NCBI GenBank assembly: GCA_001483205.1
Contig: JPPB01000266.1
Coordinates: 1-11,646, forward strand
Length of the DNA stretch: 11,646 nucleotides
Reading direction: 5' to 3'
Source: an alpha proteobacterium 3107
GTDB taxonomy: Bacteria > Pseudomonadota > Alphaproteobacteria > Rhodobacterales > Rhodobacteraceae
Of the stretch, positions 6,455 through 11,646 are shown piece after piece (position 1 is the first letter of the stretch; the number at the start of each line of letters is the position of its first letter). The notes under the pieces are model-generated. The model made no database searches and was not told where the DNA came from. It was given only the letters and a program-made list of their open reading frames with translations. Both the position numbers and the translations under genes were made by a program.

Positions 6455-6484
6455 GCGGGCGGGCACCCTGCTGTGCCCGTCTGC
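6455..6484 (+). promoter_or_regulatory. Intercistronic RNA hairpin between ligase gene and glxB
   Basis: A 12-bp stem (6455-6466 with 6473-6484, two G-U pairs, the rest Watson-Crick) closes a 6-nt loop CCTGCT. It lies 14 nt after the ligase stop and ends 39 nt before glxB. No U tract follows, so it is a poor intrinsic terminator. It more likely stabilises the 3' end of the ligase message or marks a processing site, allowing different amounts of ligase and Glx proteins from one transcript (inference). Confidence 0.5.
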
Positions 6485-6523
6485 TGCCAGCTTGCGAAAC
6501 GAAACATGAGGAGTCGCATGTAA

Positions 6524-7459
6524 ATGTGTGGAATAGCAGGATTGATTCACAGGGGCAAGAGATCGAACGTCGGTGGCGAGATGACGGCCATGTTGCAGGC
6601 GCTCAAGCATCGCGGCCCGGACAGCACCGGTTACGCGGTCTATGGAGAGCCGAAAGAGGGCGGTTATGTCATGCGCCTGAAGGTGGCTGAGGCCGAGGAT
6701 ATGGACCGCGGGCGCGGCATCCACCGGGTGATCACTGATCGCATTGCCGAGGTTGAGGCCATCCTTGACGAACATGGCGCGACGGTGAAGTCGAAACACG
6801 CCCCGCGCGAGTATTCACTGCGCTATGTGCTGTCGCATGACGGGGATACCGGCGACATGGCACAGCATATCGAGGAAGTCGATGGAGTCGAAATCCTGTC
6901 CATGGGCAACGGGCTGGAACTGATCAAGGACTTGGGCGATGCCTCTGTCGTTGCCGAAGCCTACGGGCTGGACGACTTTCGCGGCACCCACGGGATCGGC
7001 CATACGCGCATGGCGACCGAATCGGATGTGGACATCAAGTCGGCGCATCCCTACTGGGCCTTTCCCTATAATGACGTGAGCGTGGTTCATAACGGCCAGA
7101 TCACCAACTACTGGATCATGCGCCGAGAGATGGAGCGCAAGGGCCACCGGTTCATGTCGAACTGCGACAGCGAATTGCTGGCGGTCTATACCGCGCATAA
7201 TCTGGCCAACGGGGTGTCGCTGAAGGACAGCCTGCGCCGCTCTATCGCGGAAATCGACGGTGTATTCACCTATCTGGTGGCGACCAAGGATCAACTGGGC
7301 ATGGCCAAGGACACGATGGCGGCAAAACCGCTGGTGCTCTACGAATCCGATGATCTGATCGCCATGGCCAGCGAGGAGGTGGCGATCCGCGCCATCCTGC
7401 CCCAGGAAATAGACACGTTTGACCCCTATGACGAGGAGGTGCGGGTATGGCAAGCATGA
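6524..7459 (+). CDS. glxB: Stand-alone class II glutamine amidotransferase subunit (GlxB/MgsA-like)
   Basis: Ntn-type glutaminase subunit of a split glutamate synthase: it releases ammonia from glutamine (or amine from a glutamyl amide) for transfer to the FMN subunit. The protein is 311 aa. Cys2 directly after the initiator Met is the nucleophile (MCGIAGL), which fixes the start at 6524. Further family motifs are LKHRGPDSTGYAVYG, GHTRMATES (about 159-167), AHPYW, HNGQITNYW (189-197) and CDSELLA. A region of about 90 residues between the N-terminal and HTRMAT motifs is longer than in PurF and matches the GlxB/MgsA type. AGGAG lies 10 nt upstream of the start. An ATG-TAA start-stop pair (6518-6523) sits between that site and the real ATG. 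The gene overlaps glxC by 13 nt, consistent with one translational unit. Confidence 0.92.
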   Translation: MCGIAGLIHRGKRSNVGGEMTAMLQALKHRGPDSTGYAVYGEPKEGGYVMRLKVAEAEDMDRGRGIHRVITDRIAEVEAILDEHGATVKSKHAPREYSLRYVLSHDGDTGDMAQHIEEVDGVEILSMGNGLELIKDLGDASVVAEAYGLDDFRGTHGIGHTRMATESDVDIKSAHPYWAFPYNDVSVVHNGQITNYWIMRREMERKGHRFMSNCDSELLAVYTAHNLANGVSLKDSLRRSIAEIDGVFTYLVATKDQLGMAKDTMAAKPLVLYESDDLIAMASEEVAIRAILPQEIDTFDPYDEEVRVWQA

Positions 7460-8316
7460 CCGATGCCGATCTGGCAACAATGACCCAGGAAGAGCGCGCC
7501 CGTGCGCTCGGGATGACCACCGAACAACTGACCGGCAAGTCGCTCTATATCGAGTTCGACCCCGACGCCGAGGAACGGTTCACCTACCCCTGGGCCCCGG
7601 AAGTCGATTTCAACAAGCGCACCGAGATCGACACCGACGATATGACCTCGACCGAGGTGAACAGCCGTATCCGCGCGCTGATGGCAGAGGGCTTTGGCAC
7701 CATCGTGCTGAAGAACCCGCGCGGCAAGCATTCGCTGGGGGTCGGCATTCTCAGCCGCCTCAACCTGATTGTCGAAGGCTCCACCGGTTATTTCGGCGTC
7801 GGGCTGATCGACGGGCCGAATGTGCGGATCAACGGGCGGGTCGGCTGGTCCTGCGCCGAAAACATGATGTCGGGCACGGTGATGGTCGAGAAGAACGCAG
7901 GCTCCACCTTTGGCGCGGCGATTCGCGGCGGTGATCTTGTTTGTCGCGGGTCGGTCGGGTCGCGCACCGGGATCGACATGAAGGGCGGCACGATCATCGT
8001 CGGCGGCGACACCGGCGCGTTGTCGGGCTTTATGATGCAGCGCGGGCGCATGGTTGTCTGCGGGAACGCCGGCAAGAACCTGGGCGATTCCATGTATGAC
8101 GGCACGATCTATGTCGGCGGCAAGGTCGAATCGCTGGGGGTTGATGCGGTGGACGCAGAGCCGGACGATCACGACCGGGCGTGGCTCAGGCGCAAGCTGA
8201 CCCAATACGGGCTGATGCCAGAGCAGGGCGTGGACCACTTCCGCAAGATTGTCGCCGGTAAGCAGCTTTGGAACTATGACAATCTGGAACCGAACGAAAA
8301 GAAACTGATCCTCTGA
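7447..8316 (+). CDS. glxC: GXGXG-domain glutamate synthase subunit (GlxC/MgsB-like)
   Basis: A 289-aa protein matching the right-handed beta-helix GXGXG domain that forms the C-terminal part of bacterial glutamate synthase large subunit and also occurs in formylmethanofuran dehydrogenase subunit C. Glycine-rich turns recur from about residue 85 to 225 (GVGILSRLNLIVEGSTG, INGRVGWSCAENMMSGTVMV, GSVGSRTGIDMKGGTIIVGGDTGALSGFMMQRG, GKNLGDSMYDGTIYVGG). It is expected to be a structural partner joining the amidotransferase (GlxB) and FMN (GlxD) subunits. AGGAGG at 7434-7439 is 7 nt from ATG 7447, which supports this start; an ATG at 7456 would give a 4-nt ATGA overlap with glxB but is too far (16 nt) from the site. 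The N-terminal 45 residues and C-terminal 50 lie outside the GXGXG repeats. Confidence 0.9.
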   Translation: MASMTDADLATMTQEERARALGMTTEQLTGKSLYIEFDPDAEERFTYPWAPEVDFNKRTEIDTDDMTSTEVNSRIRALMAEGFGTIVLKNPRGKHSLGVGILSRLNLIVEGSTGYFGVGLIDGPNVRINGRVGWSCAENMMSGTVMVEKNAGSTFGAAIRGGDLVCRGSVGSRTGIDMKGGTIIVGGDTGALSGFMMQRGRMVVCGNAGKNLGDSMYDGTIYVGGKVESLGVDAVDAEPDDHDRAWLRRKLTQYGLMPEQGVDHFRKIVAGKQLWNYDNLEPNEKKLIL

Positions 8317-8337
8317 GGACGGAAAGGGAGAAAACCC

Positions 8338-9702
8338 ATGGCAGACGGAAACAGACCGGCGAAACCCGCGCCCGCGCGCGATGTGAACCGGATCGGGGAC
8401 AGCTTTATCTTTCCGCCCCGGGTCATCGACGACATTCACATCAAGGCCGAACTGGGCCGCTACCGGATGCGGGGCTTCTCGCTGTTCAAGAAAATCCCCC
8501 ATTGGGATGATCTGACCTTCCTGCCCGGCACGCTCACCCGGTTTGTCATCGAAGGCTATCGCGAGAAATGCGAAACCCGGACGGTGATCGGCCCGCGTGC
8601 CAAACGCCCGCTTGACCTCGACATTCCGGTCTATGTGACCGGCATGAGCTTTGGCGCACTGAGCTATGAGGCCAAGACGGCGCTGGCGCGAGGTGCGACG
8701 ATGGCGGGCACCGCGACGTGTTCGGGCGAGGGCGGCATGATCCCCGATGAGCGTCGCTACAGCTCTAAATGGTTCTATCAGTGCATTCAGTCGCGCTATG
8801 GTTTCAACCCGAACCATCTGGTTCTGGCCGACGGGTGCGAGTTCTTCATCGGGCAGGGCTGCAAGGTCGGCCTTGGCGGGCACCTGATGGGCCAGAAAGT
8901 GACCGATCAGGTCGCCGAGATGCGCTCGCTGCCCGCAGGCATTGATCAGCGCTCCCCCGCCCGTCACCCGGATTGGCTCGGCCCCGATGATCTGGCGCTG
9001 AAGATACAGGAGATTCGCGAGGCGACCGACTGGCAAATCCCGATCCAGTTGAAACTGGGGGCGGCGCGGGTCTATGACGATGTGCGCATGGCGGTCAAAT
9101 GCGACCCGGATTCGATCTATATCGACGGTATGGAGGGCGGCACCGGGGCCGGGCCGCATCTGGCGACCGAGGACACCGGTGTGCCGGGCATGGCGGCGAT
9201 TCGTCAGGCCCGCAAGGCCATCGATGATCTGGGAAAGCGCGGGGAAATCAGCCTCGTCTATGCCGGGGGCATCCGCAACGGGGCTGACGTGGCCAAGGCG
9301 ATTGCGCTTGGCGCTGACGCCATTGCGCTCGGCCATTCGGTGATGATGGCGCTGAACTGCAACAAGGACATCCCTGAGGCCGACTATCCGTCGGAAATCG
9401 GCGCGGAACCGGGATACTGCTATCACTGTCACACGGGCCGCTGCCCGGTGGGGGTGGCGACCCAGGATCCGAAACTGCGCGAACGGCTTGACCCGGACGA
9501 AGCGGCAGAGCGGGTTTATAACTTCCTGCACACGCTGACCATCGAGGCACAGCTCTTTGCCCGCGCCTGCGGCAAGACCCATCTGCACAGCCTGGAGCCG
9601 GAAGACCTGGCGGCGCTGACGATGGAGGCCTCTGCCATGGCCGGGGTTCCGCTGGCGGGCACCAGCCACACGGTTGGCGTCGAAGACTATCATCATCTGT
9701 AA
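8338..9702 (+). CDS. glxD: FMN/iron-sulfur glutamate synthase subunit (GlxD/MgsC-like)
   Basis: A 454-aa protein equal to the FMN-binding synthase domain of glutamate synthase: reductive transfer of nitrogen to 2-oxoglutarate or a related acceptor. The TIM-barrel motifs are in order: YVTGMSFGALSYEAKTALARGA, GEGG, GLGGHLMGQKV, QLKLGAAR, IDGMEGGTGAGP, VYAGGIRNGADVAKAIALGADAIALG. An Fe-S motif follows with Cys361, Cys364 and Cys369 in CYHCHTGRCPVGVATQDP. The cysteine spacing is CX2CX4C, where GltB has CX5CX4C. No GltD-type NADPH-oxidising subunit is in the window, so the electron donor is unknown; ferredoxin or a distant subunit is possible. The start at 8338 has AAGGGAG 8 nt upstream; the gap from glxC is 21 nt. 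The family is certain; glutamate synthase versus N-methylglutamate synthase is not resolvable by eye. Confidence 0.93.
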   Translation: MADGNRPAKPAPARDVNRIGDSFIFPPRVIDDIHIKAELGRYRMRGFSLFKKIPHWDDLTFLPGTLTRFVIEGYREKCETRTVIGPRAKRPLDLDIPVYVTGMSFGALSYEAKTALARGATMAGTATCSGEGGMIPDERRYSSKWFYQCIQSRYGFNPNHLVLADGCEFFIGQGCKVGLGGHLMGQKVTDQVAEMRSLPAGIDQRSPARHPDWLGPDDLALKIQEIREATDWQIPIQLKLGAARVYDDVRMAVKCDPDSIYIDGMEGGTGAGPHLATEDTGVPGMAAIRQARKAIDDLGKRGEISLVYAGGIRNGADVAKAIALGADAIALGHSVMMALNCNKDIPEADYPSEIGAEPGYCYHCHTGRCPVGVATQDPKLRERLDPDEAAERVYNFLHTLTIEAQLFARACGKTHLHSLEPEDLAALTMEASAMAGVPLAGTSHTVGVEDYHHL

Positions 9703-9717
9703 GGAGGGGCCGGAAAG

Positions 9718-10131
9718 ATGGCCGGAACACAGTATCGCGGCTCGGAAATAACCGATGTCGATCAGTTTCTGAATGATGCCGACGGGTTGGTCTCGGAGCG
9801 GGAAAAAGAGATCGGCCAGCATATCGGCTATCGCTATGACGTGAACCTGACGCCTGATTATGATCGGCTGACACCGTTCCTTGTGAAATATATGGAGGTG
9901 ATGGGCTGGGACGATCTGAACTGGCTCGAGGACGTTCACATGGGCTATGAAGACGGCAGGCCCGCCGTGTTTGACCGCAACAACAACGGTTGGGTGCGGA
10001 TACCGGATGCGATCAGCCTGCCCGATAATCAGCAGGACAGGGACATGATTGCCCGCGAATTGCTGGTCAAGTTTCAGATGTCTGATCGCCACCCGCTGAC
10101 CAGCCTGCGCAAAGCCTATATGAAGTTCTGA
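9718..10131 (+). CDS. Conserved-context hypothetical protein, 137 aa, acidic
   Basis: Not recognised. The frame is well supported: AAGGAGG (9701-9707) overlaps the glxD stop and lies 10 nt before ATG, codon use matches the neighbours, and it ends 15 nt before the amidase gene. The protein is soluble-looking, rich in Asp and Glu, and has no cysteine, signal peptide or membrane segment. Notable stretches are EREKEIGQHIGYRYDVNLTPDYDRLTPFLVKYMEVMGWDD-like text from about residue 28 (N-terminal helix, then Tyr/Asp-rich), GRPAVFDRNNNGWVRIP in the middle, and a basic C-terminus SLRKAYMKF. Placement directly after the FMN subunit suggests an accessory or assembly partner of GlxBCD, or a small enzyme of the same pathway; this is inference from position only. 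Confidence 0.8.
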   Translation: MAGTQYRGSEITDVDQFLNDADGLVSEREKEIGQHIGYRYDVNLTPDYDRLTPFLVKYMEVMGWDDLNWLEDVHMGYEDGRPAVFDRNNNGWVRIPDAISLPDNQQDRDMIARELLVKFQMSDRHPLTSLRKAYMKF

Positions 10132-10146
10132 ACGCGCAGAGCCGGA

Positions 10147-11007
10147 ATGTCGCGCCCGTTTCATCTCGCCTGTCTTCAGACCCGGCCGATGCCGGATTTT
10201 GATGCGGCGCTGGAGGAAATTCTGCCGCTGGCCGATGCAGCGGTGCGGGCGGGGGCGGAAATGCTGTTTCTGCCCGAATATTGCGGCGGTTTGCGTTCCG
10301 GGGGCGGTGTGCTTTGCCCGCCCGCCGCGCCGGAGCCGGAACACCCCGTGCTGCGGCGGCTTGCCGGGTTTGCGGCGGCGCGGGGGGTGTGGGTCAATAT
10401 CGGGTCTGTGGCGGTTAAGGGCGATGGCGGCAAGATCGTCAACCGCGGCTATATGGTGGACGATACGGGGGTGATCTGTGGCTCTTACGACAAAATTCAC
10501 CTGTTCGATGTCCGGCTGTCCGAAACCGAGACCTATTGCGAAAGCGCCACGGTGTCGCCCGGCGGGCAGGCGGTGATCCATCAGACGCCCTTTGTCCGTC
10601 TGGGCCATACCATCTGTTATGACCTGCGCTTTCCCGGCCTGTTTCGCGAGCTTGCCCAAGCCGGGGCGGACATGATCTGTTGCCCCGCCGCCTTTACCCG
10701 CCGCACCGGGGAAGCGCACTGGCATGTGCTGAACCGGGCGCGCGCGATTGAAAACACCTGTTTTATCGTTTCGGCCTGTGCGGTCGGGCCGATTCCGGGC
10801 GGCGGCGAAAGCTATGGCCATTCGCTGATCGTCGACCCCTGGGGCAAGGTGCTGGCCGATGGCGGCACAGAGCCGGGGGCCATTCATGCGCGGGTGGATA
10901 TTGGCATGGCGCGGGCAACGGCGGCCCGTATTCCCAGCCTCTGCCATGACCGGCCTTATGGGGGGCCGCTGTCGGGGGACGGGCAGGCGGACAGGAGCGT
11001 CGCATGA
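10147..11007 (+). CDS. Nitrilase-superfamily amidase (Nit1/Nit2-like)
   Basis: A 286-aa carbon-nitrogen hydrolase. The catalytic triad is visible at family spacing: Glu44 (LFLPEYC), Lys116 (YDKIHLFD) and Cys157 (TICYDLRFP). Strong Nit-branch motifs are AGADMICCPAAFTRRTGEAHWHVLNRARAIEN-type text around 175-206 and YGHSLIVDPWGKVLA. Nit1 proteins hydrolyse deaminated glutathione and Nit2 proteins (omega-amidase) hydrolyse 2-oxoglutaramate to 2-oxoglutarate and ammonia. In an operon making and using glutamyl amides, an omega-amidase role on 2-oxoglutaramate or an N-substituted form is attractive but inferred. The gene follows the 137-aa gene by 15 nt, with only a weak ribosome binding site (AGAGCCGGA), and overlaps the next gene by ATGA. 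A long Gly/Pro-rich insert (GGLRSGGGVLCPPAAPEPEHP) follows the catalytic Glu. Confidence 0.9.
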   Translation: MSRPFHLACLQTRPMPDFDAALEEILPLADAAVRAGAEMLFLPEYCGGLRSGGGVLCPPAAPEPEHPVLRRLAGFAAARGVWVNIGSVAVKGDGGKIVNRGYMVDDTGVICGSYDKIHLFDVRLSETETYCESATVSPGGQAVIHQTPFVRLGHTICYDLRFPGLFRELAQAGADMICCPAAFTRRTGEAHWHVLNRARAIENTCFIVSACAVGPIPGGGESYGHSLIVDPWGKVLADGGTEPGAIHARVDIGMARATAARIPSLCHDRPYGGPLSGDGQADRSVA

Positions 11008-11603
11008 GTGCGGTTTCCGGGTTGGCCGGTCAGAGCATGGCGGATCATCCGCTCTGCCGGGCCTTCCTCAAATGGCAGTGCAGAGTCCGGCAGATGTCGG
11101 TGCGCCACAATCATGGCCGCCCGGATGAAGGCATCGCGCCCGATGTGTATCCGGGGCCGGGGGGTGCGGCGGCAGAGTCGTTCGGGCGCATCATCACGGT
11201 CCTGAACAAGGCACCGGGCTATTCGGTAACGGCGGAGCTTGATTTCATCGCCGCCAAGACCCATGATCCGGCGGCGCGGCGGGAACAGGCGCTGCGGTTC
11301 CTCTCGGCGACATATTATCAGAAGGCCGGGGAGTTTTCGGATATTCTGACCGCGACCTTCCCGCCCGGTTCGCCCGGCGCGGCGCGGCTGCGGGCAGAGG
11401 GGGCGGTGACGCTGAAATTCGATGCGTTCTCGCAGCGGTTCGGGTTGGTGTGCAAGGTGTGGAAGCTGGCGGCGCATAATCCGCTTTACCGCGCCACGAT
11501 TGCGCATAACCGGCTGTTTAATCCCGCCCTGCCGCCGGATGTGGTGGTTCTGGGGTTCGAGCCGGATTGGGCGCGGTGTTCGTCCGACCCGGCACTGGTC
11601 TGA
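11004..11603 (+). CDS. Hypothetical protein, 199 aa, last gene of the operon in view
   Basis: Not recognised. The start overlaps the amidase stop as ATGA, with AGGAG 6 nt upstream, so translation is probably coupled. No signal peptide or membrane segment is visible. The N-terminal third has a basic stretch with two cysteines (LCRAFLKWQCRVRQMSVRHNHGRPDEG); the middle has an Arg/Ala-rich helix (ARREQALRFLSATYYQKAGEFSDILTATF, from about residue 90); the C-terminal third is aromatic-rich (FDAFSQRFGLVCKVWKL, NPLYRATIAHNRLFNP) and ends with VVVLGFEPDW. The regular composition and coupling support a real protein. Because it is coupled to the amidase it may act on the same substrate or regulate it, but nothing in the sequence shows a function. 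Confidence 0.8.
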   Translation: MSAVSGLAGQSMADHPLCRAFLKWQCRVRQMSVRHNHGRPDEGIAPDVYPGPGGAAAESFGRIITVLNKAPGYSVTAELDFIAAKTHDPAARREQALRFLSATYYQKAGEFSDILTATFPPGSPGAARLRAEGAVTLKFDAFSQRFGLVCKVWKLAAHNPLYRATIAHNRLFNPALPPDVVVLGFEPDWARCSSDPALV

Positions 11604-11646
11604 GGCAGGCGGCTGCCCGGCTCAAGCCAATATGCACAGGTCTCTT

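Noticed and set aside
7426..10947. Very long open frame (1173 codons) on the minus strand opposite glxB-glxC-glxD-amidase
   Set aside because: It runs antisense to five well-supported genes, its protein is His/Arg/Gly-rich low-information text without domains, and such open antisense frames are a known result of GC-rich codon bias.
11604..11617. Hairpin GGCAG-GCGG-CTGCC after the last gene
   Set aside because: Only a 5-bp stem and no U tract; too weak to call a terminator.

Overview
The window looks like chromosome of an alphaproteobacterium, most likely Rhodobacteraceae. It is GC-rich, has the hom-glpX gene order I associate with that family, and carries a GntR/FCD regulator facing a glutamine-synthetase-like/GlxBCD operon of roseobacter and rhizobial type. 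The assignment rests on protein resemblance and gene order only; no rRNA or tRNA gene is present.

Layout: (1) 1-2170, minus strand: the 5' part of glpX (class II fructose-1,6-bisphosphatase, cut by the window edge), hom (homoserine dehydrogenase) and a small putative lipoprotein. (2) 2297-3811, minus strand: a restriction-modification pair. A D12-class (Dam-like) adenine-N6 DNA methyltransferase overlaps by ATGA a NotI-family restriction endonuclease gene with an iron-binding Cys4 site. The endonuclease gene appears truncated: its last codons and stop lie in one arm of a perfect 25-bp inverted repeat whose other arm lies upstream in the same gene. (3) 3994-4668, minus strand: a GntR-family (FadR/FCD subfamily) regulator. 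(4) 4669-4961: a divergent control region with a perfect 15-bp palindrome over the regulator's own predicted -10 box, further ATTGG/CCAAT half-sites, and a 42-codon leader ORF with a good ribosome binding site that overlaps the next gene. (5) 4962-11603, plus strand: a seven-gene unit coding for a glutamine-synthetase-like ligase, a stand-alone class II glutamine amidotransferase (GlxB), a GXGXG subunit (GlxC), an FMN/Fe-S glutamate synthase subunit (GlxD), an unrecognised 137-aa acidic protein, a Nit1/Nit2-type amidase and an unrecognised 199-aa protein.

Working together (inference): the ligase would make a gamma-glutamyl amide (glutamine or an N-substituted analogue). GlxB/C/D are a glutamate synthase split into three polypeptides and would move amide nitrogen onto 2-oxoglutarate or a related acceptor. 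The Nit-type amidase could clear a deaminated side product such as 2-oxoglutaramate. The arrangement resembles the gmaS/mgsABC part of the N-methylglutamate pathway, but no mgdABCD genes are in view and the ligase is longer than typical GmaS, so the substrate is open. The two unknown proteins and the leader ORF are the most plausibly undescribed parts; the truncated NotI-family gene is the clearest structural oddity.
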